Of a stretch of DNA of 64,000 nucleotides, positions 28,957-37,149 are shown in pieces. Within the stretch, counting starts at the first letter, position 1. Every line of letters starts with the position of its first letter. The DNA lies in assembly GCA_001768565.1 (NCBI GenBank), contig MEOE01000010.1, positions 1-64,000 on the forward strand. The letters are read 5' to 3'. The notes under the pieces were generated by a model. It was given only the letters and a program-made list of their open reading frames with translations, ran no database searches and had not been told where the DNA came from. The translations under genes and the position numbers were made by a program. Source of the DNA: Bacteroidetes bacterium GWF2_33_16 (GTDB lineage Bacteria > Bacteroidota > Bacteroidia > Bacteroidales > UBA12077).

Positions 28957-31900
28957 CTATTTTTCCAATTTATCGAGTCGCTTATTTATATCTAATAATT
29001 GATTTTTAAGTTCCATATTTTCGGATCTTAAGGATTTTATTTCTGTTTGCTGTTCCTGAATCGCTTTTGTTAAGACAGGAACTAATGCCGAATAGTTAAT
29101 TCCTAAAGTCTGTTTTTCGTCATCGCCAACATCCACAATATCTGGTAAAATTAGTTGAACTTCCTGTGCAATTAGACCAAGTCTCTTATTTTTATTTGTT
29201 TTGTCTTTCCAATCGAAACTAACTGGTCTGAGCATTAATATATGCTTTAAACCATACTCAATATCAATAATGTTGTCTTTTAATCTTATATCGGAGGTTT
29301 GAATAGCTCCATCAATTGCATATACTACCTGCCATCTCTTTGATGAAGAACCTAATTGTGAAGTATCATCAGCAAATGGGTATAATGATCCAAAAACAGT
29401 TAAATCCCCGGTATTTCCTATCACTAACCGATTATTAAACCAAGAAGTTCCATCATTATAAGCAAACTCAAAATTATTAAGCTTATTATGAAAAATATCC
29501 CATCTTTTTATTACCGTTTCGACTGACCCAAAACTTATTCTTGAAAAACTATATGAATCACCTTTTCCTTTAAGATATATGTTTGCAGAACCTATGGTAT
29601 CAGCAATGGATAATTCAACATTCTGAGGGTGTGTATTAATTCCTATCATGCCATTAAACCTTAGTAGATTATTTTCAAAATTACCCCATATTAATGCTTT
29701 AGATGAATCAACCTCAGTATTTTCAATATATAATTTGTTAGAACCAATTTCATTAAATCCTGATTTATTTCCAATAAAAACATTTCCAGATCCTGTTGAG
29801 TTTCGTCCTGCATAATTACCCAGAATAACATTTTGTGTTCCTAAGATATAAGTATCGGCGGCATAATTACCAATAATTAAATTATCATAACCATAATACA
29901 TATTACTACCAGCGTTAAATCCAATTAGCACATTGTTATATCCAGTTGTGTTAAAATAACCACTATACGCACCTAAAAATACATTACCATATCCTTCAGT
30001 ATTATAATGTCCACTTTCATGCCCAATAATTGTACTATTACTACCTGTAATGTTTTCTGCACCGGTTCTATTACCTAAATAAACATTAGCTAATCCGTCA
30101 GTATTTTTTTCGCCACTATTATTCCCAATAAATATATTGGAGGAACTAGTTTGGCTGGATGCTCCTGCATAAGCTCCAAAAAATATATTATCAGATCCTT
30201 CAGTATTACTCCAACCACAATATGAACCAATAAAAATATTATGATTGCCAATTGTATTATTCCACCCTGTGTTACTCCCCATAAATACATTACGAAACCC
30301 TTCCGTATTATAATAACCACACCAGTTACCTACAAAAACATTCTGATATCCTGATGTATTAAAATATCCTGATGTTGCACCAATAATTACATTGGCCCTA
30401 CCTGATGTGTTCGCATATCCAACTCTATCACCTATAAAAACGTTATATCTTCCATCATAATTTGAATAACCTGCCGAGTCTCCAATAAAAATGTTTTTAT
30501 AACCTACTGTATTTGAATATCCAGAATTATTTCCAAAGAATACATTACTATTTCCTGATTCGCTATTATATCCTGATTTATATCCTAAGAATATATTTTG
30601 ACTTCCTGAAATATTAGCAAAGCCTGATTTATTCCCGATAAATATATTATTATCAGCAGTTGTGTTTGTATATCCAGAACTATCACCAAAGAAGATATTG
30701 TTGGAACCAAATTCATTTTTATATCCTGCAAACGATCCCAAGAAAATATTTTTACTCCCTGAAATATTATTCCAACCCGACTGATTTCCAAGAAATACAT
30801 TTTCTGATCCAACTGTATTGCTTTTTCCACACCAATTACCAACAAAAACATTGCTGCTACCTGTTGTGTTTGAAATACCCGTTGTTGCACCAATAGCAAC
30901 ATTATTCATCCCTTCAGTATTAGATCGACCCGATCTTTCGCCAATAAATACATTATAAAGTCCGTTAATATTACTATATCCACTTTCGTTTCCAATAAAC
31001 ACGTTTCTATAACCTTCTGTATTACTCCATCCGGATTGATTACCAATAAATACATTTCGACTTCCGGTAGTATTATAATAACCACACCAATTACCAACAA
31101 AAACATTGTATAGTCCTGTAGTATTATAATATCCGGATGTAGATCCAATTAAAACATTTCCCAAACCTGTTGTATTTGATTTTCCCGTTTTTTGTCCTAC
31201 AAAAACATTATATCTACCATTAATGTTACCATAACCACTTTCATTTCCAATAAATACATTTTGATAACCTATTGTATTGGATGTTCCAGAATTGTTACCC
31301 ATAAATATATTATAATATCCATTTTCGTTATAATAACCTGAGGAATCTCCAATAAAAATATTGCTATTTCCAACTGAGTTTATATAACCCGAATAATAAC
31401 CTAAAAATGTATTACGATTTCCAGTTGTATTAGAATATCCTGCATTAAACCCCATAAAAGAATTATACAATCCTTCTGTATTTGATTTTCCAGCTTCGTG
31501 TCCAATAAAATAGTTACTTTTAGTAAGGTCCATTAGCTTAGAAATTTCATTTTTAGTTGGAGTTCTGCCACTTACAGCAAATCCACCAACTTTGCCTTTT
31601 GAATCTAACGAATCACTAATATAAATTCTGGTACTATCTTTATTTACAGTAAGGTAGTCTTTTATTAATCCTTTTGTTGGTGTACGACCACTCACTGCAA
31701 AACCACCTACTTTACCTTTTGCTCCTAACGAATCATTAACATAAATACGAGTGCTGTCTGGCGTAACTCTGAAATATTCAACAGTTTCGCCCGCTTTTGC
31801 TGGAGTTCGTCCACTAACGGCAAATCCACCAACTTTTCCTTTCGCATCGGGATCCACAAAAACCTTTACTCCATCAGGATAAACTGCAAATACTGTATCA

Positions 31901-32556
31901 TTGTTGGCATTAATAACCTGGAATAATGCACCTGTAGCAGATGATTTGACTTCTAATTGGCTGTTTGGATCATTTGTTCCTATACCAACATTTCCAGCAT
32001 TGTAATATAGTTTATTGCCATTTGCTGCCCATTTGCTGCTACCGTAAGGAAAAACAACCTGATTGCCATTGCTTATTTTTAAGGTATCACCTGTTAAGGT
32101 TAAGTTCTGAATTTCATTAGTTGGATTAGCATCTGCGTCATCCTTATTCTCAACATTTTGAGCATATAATGCATAAGGAACAGAAATAAGCTGCACTGTT
32201 CCTAAATCTGTAAATGTTCCGCCAGCAGGATTTGCAATTTCGGTTTTTAAATATATTTGTTGCGACCAGTTTATATTCGTAAAAACTCCTGTAATAATCG
32301 TTCCATTGCCAATTTTTGCTGTATATTGTCCATAATTATTAGTTGATACTGAATGATTCTCTGAGTAAATAACAGTTCCTGTTGAACTCCCTTGCAGTAG
32401 TGAAATTTTTACATTAATAGATGTATTTTTCACCAAATCACCTGATGAATTTCTTAATACTCCCTGATAACTAAATTTCTCAGGAACTTGGCCTATTGAC
32501 TCTAAACATATACAGACAATCACTGTCATCATAATAATAACGATTATTCTTTTCAT
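28957..32556 (-). CDS. Fibre paralogue 6: type B N-domain, very long 17-residue head, S74 chaperone
   Basis: This 1199-residue protein is the largest of the family. The signal peptide is cut ...LESIGQ. The type B domain (VPEKFSYQGVLRNSSGDLVKN ... VPYALYAQNVENKDDADANP) is followed by a GIGTNDPNSQLEV link. Three stalk units lie at about 237-334; the first reads GGFAVSGRTPAK, the only Thr-to-Ala exception in the family. The head (about 345-945) has about 35 repeats of exactly or nearly 17 residues. A 5-repeat (85-residue) superunit is marked by NVFVGNWCG at repeats 9, 14 and 24. The S74 chaperone starts at TSDIRLKDNI (about 1088), with LGLIAQEVQLILPDIV and a coiled coil. The Ser-Asp dyad is intact. 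Confidence 0.93.
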   Translation of the reverse strand: MKRIIVIIMMTVIVCICLESIGQVPEKFSYQGVLRNSSGDLVKNTSINVKISLLQGSSTGTVIYSENHSVSTNNYGQYTAKIGNGTIITGVFTNINWSQQIYLKTEIANPAGGTFTDLGTVQLISVPYALYAQNVENKDDADANPTNEIQNLTLTGDTLKISNGNQVVFPYGSSKWAANGNKLYYNAGNVGIGTNDPNSQLEVKSSATGALFQVINANNDTVFAVYPDGVKVFVDPDAKGKVGGFAVSGRTPAKAGETVEYFRVTPDSTRIYVNDSLGAKGKVGGFAVSGRTPTKGLIKDYLTVNKDSTRIYISDSLDSKGKVGGFAVSGRTPTKNEISKLMDLTKSNYFIGHEAGKSNTEGLYNSFMGFNAGYSNTTGNRNTFLGYYSGYINSVGNSNIFIGDSSGYYNENGYYNIFMGNNSGTSNTIGYQNVFIGNESGYGNINGRYNVFVGQKTGKSNTTGLGNVLIGSTSGYYNTTGLYNVFVGNWCGYYNTTGSRNVFIGNQSGWSNTEGYRNVFIGNESGYSNINGLYNVFIGERSGRSNTEGMNNVAIGATTGISNTTGSSNVFVGNWCGKSNTVGSENVFLGNQSGWNNISGSKNIFLGSFAGYKNEFGSNNIFFGDSSGYTNTTADNNIFIGNKSGFANISGSQNIFLGYKSGYNSESGNSNVFFGNNSGYSNTVGYKNIFIGDSAGYSNYDGRYNVFIGDRVGYANTSGRANVIIGATSGYFNTSGYQNVFVGNWCGYYNTEGFRNVFMGSNTGWNNTIGNHNIFIGSYCGWSNTEGSDNIFFGAYAGASSQTSSSNIFIGNNSGEKNTDGLANVYLGNRTGAENITGSNSTIIGHESGHYNTEGYGNVFLGAYSGYFNTTGYNNVLIGFNAGSNMYYGYDNLIIGNYAADTYILGTQNVILGNYAGRNSTGSGNVFIGNKSGFNEIGSNKLYIENTEVDSSKALIWGNFENNLLRFNGMIGINTHPQNVELSIADTIGSANIYLKGKGDSYSFSRISFGSVETVIKRWDIFHNKLNNFEFAYNDGTSWFNNRLVIGNTGDLTVFGSLYPFADDTSQLGSSSKRWQVVYAIDGAIQTSDIRLKDNIIDIEYGLKHILMLRPVSFDWKDKTNKNKRLGLIAQEVQLILPDIVDVGDDEKQTLGINYSALVPVLTKAIQEQQTEIKSLRSENMELKNQLLDINKRLDKLEK

Positions 32557-32579
32557 ATTTTTAGGATTTTAAAGTATGT

Positions 32580-32605
32580 AACAAATTACAAAAAAGACCT
32601 GAAAA
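32580..32605. repeat. 26-bp intergenic repeat, copy 1
   Basis: This 26-bp sequence, beginning aacaaattacaaaaaagacc and ending tgaaaa, is identical to 37078-37103. It covers the promoter-proximal region of paralogue 6 and the left arm of the terminator of paralogue 7. Confidence 0.8.
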
Positions 32606-32629
32606 TCAAAATTTTGCAGGTCTTTTTTT
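32588..32629 (-). terminator. Terminator of paralogue 7
   Basis: The stem aaaaaagacctg (32590-32601) pairs with caggtctttttt (32617-32628), with possible extra pairing of aaaat/atttt inside. It sits about 25 bp past the stop codon at 32654 and overlaps the promoter region of the next gene. Confidence 0.85.
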
Positions 32630-32653
32630 GATAAAAATTAAATAACTAAATAT

Positions 32654-35200
32654 CTATTTTTCAAGATTTTCGAGGCGCTTAGTTATTTCAAGTAATTGTT
32701 TCTTTAACTCCATATTTTCAAGTATAAGCTCCTGAACTGCCATTAGTGATACACCAGCAACATCAGATGCAGACAGGGCTTTATTTACGTCAACATTTTT
32801 TTTGTCACCTGTACCAAATGCACTATAAAAATCTTCAGAAAATGGTCCAATATGGAACTCCTCAGTATCTTTATAGTACCATCCATTTAATTCTAACCCT
32901 ATTATTCTTGCAAATAACTCGGATTTGTCTATTTCGACAAACCTGTCTTTTAATGTTTTTGACGATGTACTTGTCCAGGTTCCACCACTTGTTAAATATG
33001 CTCCATTTCCATTGGTAGCATCGGTTCCGACCTGAAATGGAAATGAAGTACCAAGTTTATGAAAGGCTATTTTATCATTAGCAAAATCACCATAAATTAG
33101 TGGATTTGTAAACTCTTCAGAGTTCTCTATAATGAGTTTATTGAAAAGTGAAGTTGCTTCATAAGCCACCTTATAACCAATAAGAACATTATTTGAACCA
33201 TTTAGATCAACAGCAGCTTCTGCACCAATAATAACATTATTTTTACTACCACCATTATTGATACCAGAATTACCATAATTGGCTAAATACCCAATCATTA
33301 CATTCGATTCTCCCGACTGATTGCGATTTCCAGATTCAACACCAATATAGACATTCTGAAATCCATTCATATTTTTCGAACCACTTCCTTTACCGATAAA
33401 TGTATTTCTTCCTCCTGTAGTATTGATCTGTCCCGATTCACATCCTAAAAAAGTATTAAACGGAGCATCCTGATTATCACGCCCTGCCTCAGAACCAATA
33501 AATGTATTTGCACTTGCAGTATTTGAATAACCAGCCTGGTATCCAACTAAAACACAATTATCAGCATTTGTGCTTGAAAAACCTGCCTGAAATCCATAAT
33601 AACTATTGTAACGTCCTTTTTGCCATACAGCAGGCAAATTATTTCCAATATTATTATACCCCGATTGATAACCTATAAAAGTATTATATTGTCCAACTGT
33701 GTTCGAAAATCCACTTTTATAGCCAATAAAAATGTTATAATTACCTTCTATATTACTATATCCAGCATTGTATCCAACAAAAGAATTATAGATACCAGTA
33801 GTATTGCTTTTTCCAGATTCGTGACCTATAAAATAATTCAGTTTTGTTAAATCGATAAATTTCTGACCTGCCGTTTTTGTTGGAGTGCGGCCACTTACAG
33901 CAAATCCGCCTACTTTGCCCTTTGTAAGGAAAGTATCGTTTACATAAACACGAGTACTGTCTTGATTTACAAAGAAATACTCATTAGTAAATCCTTTTGT
34001 CGGAGTGCGACCACTCACTGCAAAACCACCAACTTTGCCTTTAGAAGTCAAAGTGTCGTTTATATAAATGCGGGTACTATCTTTATTGATATAAAAATAA
34101 TCCTTAATTACCCCTTTTGTTGGTGTGCGACCACTAACTGCAAAACCGCCGACCTTACCTTTACCATTGTACGAATCGTTTACATATACCCTGGTACTAT
34201 CGGGTGTAACTCTGAAATATTCAACAGTTTCACCTAGTTTTGTAGGGGTACGACCACTTACAGCAAATCCACCAACTTTGCCTTTAGCATCAGGATCGAC
34301 AAATACTTTTACTCCATCAGGATAAACCGCAAAAACTGTATCGTTATTGGCATTTATTACCTGAAATAAGGCTCCTGTAGCCGATGACTTTATTTCGAGC
34401 TTACTTGTTGGATCATTGGTTCCTATACCAACATTTCCAGTATTATAATATAGTTTATTGCCATTTGTTGCCCACTTGCTGCTATCGTAAGGAAAGACAA
34501 CATGGTTTCCATTACTGATTCTTAAGGTATCACCTGTTAATGTTAGGCTTTGTAATTCGTTTGTTGGGTTATTGTCTGCATCATTAACTCCATCCTGTAA
34601 TGGACTCAAATCAACCGTATTTCCTCCTGATATTGAAAGATCAGTATTGGTTAAATTTAATGTTTGATTATCTGTATTAACCCCTGAAAAAGGAGCTAAA
34701 TCAATTGCTGTTGGATTTGTTTTATTTGTAATGGTTAGCGTATTTCCAGTTAGATTCAAATCCTGAATTTCATTTACAGGATCTGCATCGGCATCATCTT
34801 TATTTGCCACATTTTTAGCATACAAGGCATACGGAACAGCAATAAGTTGTGATGTTCCCATATCAACAAACGTTCCGCCAACCGGATTTGCAACTTCAGT
34901 TTTTAAAAAAAATTGTTGCGACCAATCAATGGATGTAAAAACGTTTGTAGCATCTGTTCCTCCACCAATCTGAATTGTAAACTGGCCGTAGTTATTGGTT
35001 GCTACTGCATGATTTTCTGAGTACTGGACTGCACCTGTCGTACTACCTTGTAATAGTGAAACCCGAACTGTAATTGATGTGTTTTTTATCAATTCACCTG
35101 ACGAATTTCTAATAACTCCTTGGTAATTAAATTTCTCTGGTACCTGAGAATAACAGGTAATACTAGAAAACAATAATAGTCCAATTACAATTTTTCTCAT
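32654..35200 (-). CDS. Fibre paralogue 7: type B N-domain, 17-residue head, S74-variant cap
   Basis: This 848-residue protein has a signal peptide (cut ...ITCYSQ), the type B domain, and three Asp-rich 'DADxDPxNELQ' units with 'LSISGGNTVDLSPLQDG' (about 140-230). Four GGFAVSGRTPTK units follow (about 302-440), all KGKVGG. The head is short, with about 13 repeats of the 17-residue type. The cap begins TSSKTLKDRFVEI (about 747), then GPFSEDFYSAFGTGDKK and DVAGVSLMAVQEL, ending in a coiled coil. This is the second S74-like class found in fibre proteins. It lacks the Asp after Ser and the 'GFIAQEV' signature. The stalk is nearly identical in protein sequence to that of paralogue 13, 18 kb away, while head repeats and caps differ. 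Confidence 0.92.
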   Translation of the reverse strand: MRKIVIGLLLFSSITCYSQVPEKFNYQGVIRNSSGELIKNTSITVRVSLLQGSTTGAVQYSENHAVATNNYGQFTIQIGGGTDATNVFTSIDWSQQFFLKTEVANPVGGTFVDMGTSQLIAVPYALYAKNVANKDDADADPVNEIQDLNLTGNTLTITNKTNPTAIDLAPFSGVNTDNQTLNLTNTDLSISGGNTVDLSPLQDGVNDADNNPTNELQSLTLTGDTLRISNGNHVVFPYDSSKWATNGNKLYYNTGNVGIGTNDPTSKLEIKSSATGALFQVINANNDTVFAVYPDGVKVFVDPDAKGKVGGFAVSGRTPTKLGETVEYFRVTPDSTRVYVNDSYNGKGKVGGFAVSGRTPTKGVIKDYFYINKDSTRIYINDTLTSKGKVGGFAVSGRTPTKGFTNEYFFVNQDSTRVYVNDTFLTKGKVGGFAVSGRTPTKTAGQKFIDLTKLNYFIGHESGKSNTTGIYNSFVGYNAGYSNIEGNYNIFIGYKSGFSNTVGQYNTFIGYQSGYNNIGNNLPAVWQKGRYNSYYGFQAGFSSTNADNCVLVGYQAGYSNTASANTFIGSEAGRDNQDAPFNTFLGCESGQINTTGGRNTFIGKGSGSKNMNGFQNVYIGVESGNRNQSGESNVMIGYLANYGNSGINNGGSKNNVIIGAEAAVDLNGSNNVLIGYKVAYEATSLFNKLIIENSEEFTNPLIYGDFANDKIAFHKLGTSFPFQVGTDATNGNGAYLTSGGTWTSTSSKTLKDRFVEIDKSELFARIIGLELNGWYYKDTEEFHIGPFSEDFYSAFGTGDKKNVDVNKALSASDVAGVSLMAVQELILENMELKKQLLEITKRLENLEK

Positions 35201-35226
35201 TTTATATTTTTTTTTAAATAATATAT

Positions 35227-35234
35227 CGAAGATA
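35227..35234 (-). promoter_or_regulatory. -7 box of paralogue 7
   Basis: TATCTTCG on the minus strand, 27 bp upstream of the ATG, is close to the consensus TAnnTTTG. The box directly follows the terminator of the next gene. The same box and context (cgaagata...actgccag) recur at 40110-40117. Confidence 0.5.
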
Positions 35235-35275
35235 AAAAAACTGCCAGAAAATTATAACTATCTGACAGTTTTTTG
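35234..35275 (-). terminator. Terminator of paralogue 8
   Basis: The arms aaaaaactg (35235-35243) and cagttttt (35266-35273) pair, with further partial pairing of ccaga/tctga inside. It lies about 43 bp past the stop codon at 35318 and abuts the promoter box of paralogue 7. Confidence 0.7.
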
Positions 35276-35317
35276 TTTAAACTATTTTAAAAATAAATTA
35301 ATCATCAACCAAAAAGT

Positions 35318-37054
35318 CTACCAGGTTACAAAAGATTTCCAAATAGCACCGGTATAAATATATAAACCATCAGGATTCGTTGAATGGCCTTTTAATCGTA
35401 TAATATCTCCTTCACCCGGTGATGCAGGATAAGTACTCATACTTCCAAGATTAAGTATTTTATTAATGTTTACCATATCTTTTGAAAAATCACCATAAAT
35501 GAGAGGTGTTGATGTATTTGAATTATCTATAATAAGTAAATTAGAACCCGTTGCGGTTCCTCCGGCATTATATCCTAAAAAAACATTTCCAGAACCTGTT
35601 GCATTATATCCGGCACCATTTCCGATCATTGTGTTATTTGGTCCATTTTTCTGATAGCCACCTGCTTTATTTCCTATAAGCACATTTCCAATCGTTGTAT
35701 CATTGCTTGCACCACTACCTTCGCCAATATAAATATTGTCATATCCTTTTGTATTATTCATTCCGGCAGCATTACCAACAAAAACATTATTGTTACAAAT
35801 CGTGCTTTTCCATCCCGCAAGCGGACCTATAAAAACATTGTTACTACCGTTTGATAATTCTTTTCCTGATTCAACTCCAATAAAAACATTGTTTGTTGAG
35901 CCTGCACTTGATGCCCCGGAACGGTATCCGATATAAACATTATTCCAGCCTGTTGTATTACCTCTTCCACTTTGATATCCAAGAAAGGTATTATAGTGAG
36001 CAAACCGTGAATCAAGACCACCAATATTGCTGTAACCACTCTCAAATCCTAAAAAAACATTGTAATTTCCATTATTTTCATAACCTGCCCACGAACCGAT
36101 CATAACATTCTCATTTCCTTTTTGCGAAAGCATACCAGATTTGTAGCCTAAAAAAAGGTTGTTTGTACCTGTGGTATTTATTCCACTTTCATGTCCAATA
36201 AAATAATTATCTTTAAAAAGATTTAGCAAACTATTAACGCTTTCTTTTGTTGGAGTACGTCCGCTAACAGCAAACCCTCCTATATTTCCTTTTGTACTGG
36301 TATTAAAAGTTACACGCGTACTATCTGGAGTTACAAATAAATAATCTTTTACAATCCCTTTTGTAGGAGTGCGTCCGCTAACTGCAAATCCTCCCACTGC
36401 ACCCTTGAAATTGGATGTGTCATTAACATATATCCTTGTGCTATCAAGTGTAACTCTAAAATAATCTTCTTCGATAGCTTTTGTTGGTGTACGGCCACTT
36501 ACTGCAAAACCGCCGACTGCGCCTTTTGAACCTTGGTCAACAATTACTTTTACACCATCAGGAAAAACAGCAAAAATAACATTTCCTTGTCGATCCTTTA
36601 CTGCAAACAAGGTGTCATTGTCAGTAAGATAAATTGTACTCTTATCAAGTGTTTTTGCTTTACCAGAATAAAGCGAATAGGGAACAGAAATTAATTGAAT
36701 TGTTCCCATATCAATAAATGTTCCTCCTGCAGGATTAGCAATTTCGGTTTTAAGATAAATCTCTTCTGACCAGTCGATTGCAAAATAATTTCCTGACTGA
36801 GCAACTCCATTGCCTACCCTCACAGCAAACTGACCATAGCTATTTGTATTTATTGAATGAGTTTCAGAATATAGCTCAGTAATTGTCACTCCTGGTTTTA
36901 TTAAAGAAGTTCTGACATTTATTGCTGTGTTTTTAACTAGTTCTCCTGATGAATTTCGTAAAACACCTTGGTAATTAAAGGTCTGTGAACCTTGGCCAAT
37001 TGCATTCAACGAGAAGTACATTGCCCAAATGCAAAAAACAAGTTTTCTTTTCAT
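35318..37054 (-). CDS. Fibre paralogue 8: type B N-domain, short 17-residue head, no chaperone
   Basis: This 578-residue protein is the smallest intact member. The signal peptide is cut ...NAIGQ. A type B domain ends VPYSLYSGKAKTLDKSTIYL. Instead of Asp-rich units there is a 'DTLFAVKDRQGNVIFAVFPDG' strand pair. Three GGFAVSGRTPTK units follow (about 175-270; after KG: A, A, N). The head has about 13 repeats of the 17-residue type. The protein ends in a short segment, TYPASPGEGDIIRLKGHS ... GLYIYTGAIWKSFVTW, a 'label-like' cap common in Bacteroidota repeat proteins. No S74 domain or coiled coil is present. Positions 36642-36751 are identical to 42141-42250 in paralogue 10, which has the other head and an S74 cap. 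Confidence 0.92.
   Translation of the reverse strand: MKRKLVFCIWAMYFSLNAIGQGSQTFNYQGVLRNSSGELVKNTAINVRTSLIKPGVTITELYSETHSINTNSYGQFAVRVGNGVAQSGNYFAIDWSEEIYLKTEIANPAGGTFIDMGTIQLISVPYSLYSGKAKTLDKSTIYLTDNDTLFAVKDRQGNVIFAVFPDGVKVIVDQGSKGAVGGFAVSGRTPTKAIEEDYFRVTLDSTRIYVNDTSNFKGAVGGFAVSGRTPTKGIVKDYLFVTPDSTRVTFNTSTKGNIGGFAVSGRTPTKESVNSLLNLFKDNYFIGHESGINTTGTNNLFLGYKSGMLSQKGNENVMIGSWAGYENNGNYNVFLGFESGYSNIGGLDSRFAHYNTFLGYQSGRGNTTGWNNVYIGYRSGASSAGSTNNVFIGVESGKELSNGSNNVFIGPLAGWKSTICNNNVFVGNAAGMNNTKGYDNIYIGEGSGASNDTTIGNVLIGNKAGGYQKNGPNNTMIGNGAGYNATGSGNVFLGYNAGGTATGSNLLIIDNSNTSTPLIYGDFSKDMVNINKILNLGSMSTYPASPGEGDIIRLKGHSTNPDGLYIYTGAIWKSFVTW
36642..36751. repeat. 110-bp identical tract shared by paralogues 8 and 10, copy 1
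   Basis: All 110 bases match 42141-42250 in the same orientation by direct comparison. The bases on either side differ (tactc|ttatcaag versus tacta|ttatcaag; cggtttt|aag versus cggtttt|tat). The tract codes for the end of the type B domain (...GTFIDMGTIQLISVPYSLYS...). Confidence 0.9.
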
Positions 37055-37077
37055 TGCAATAGTTATTTAAAAGTACC

Positions 37078-37103
37078 AACAAATTACAAAAAAGACCTGA
37101 AAA
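37078..37103. repeat. 26-bp intergenic repeat, copy 2
   Basis: This is identical to 32580-32605. It covers the region 24-49 bp upstream of the ATG of paralogue 8 and the left arm of the terminator of paralogue 9. Confidence 0.8.
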
Positions 37104-37127
37104 ATAATTATTTTTCAGATCTTTTTG
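37088..37127 (-). terminator. Terminator of paralogue 9
   Basis: The arms aaaaaagacctgaaaaat and atttttcagatcttttt pair over about 17 bp with one mismatch. It lies about 23 bp past the stop codon at 37150. A short A-run follows on the minus-strand reading. Confidence 0.85.
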
Positions 37128-37149
37128 ATCAACTAACTCCTTTTAAATT

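Noticed and set aside
29740-31520. CRISPR-like array of 51-nt spaced repeats
   Set aside because: The regular spacing comes from the 17-residue head repeat inside an open frame; units differ throughout and there are no cas genes.
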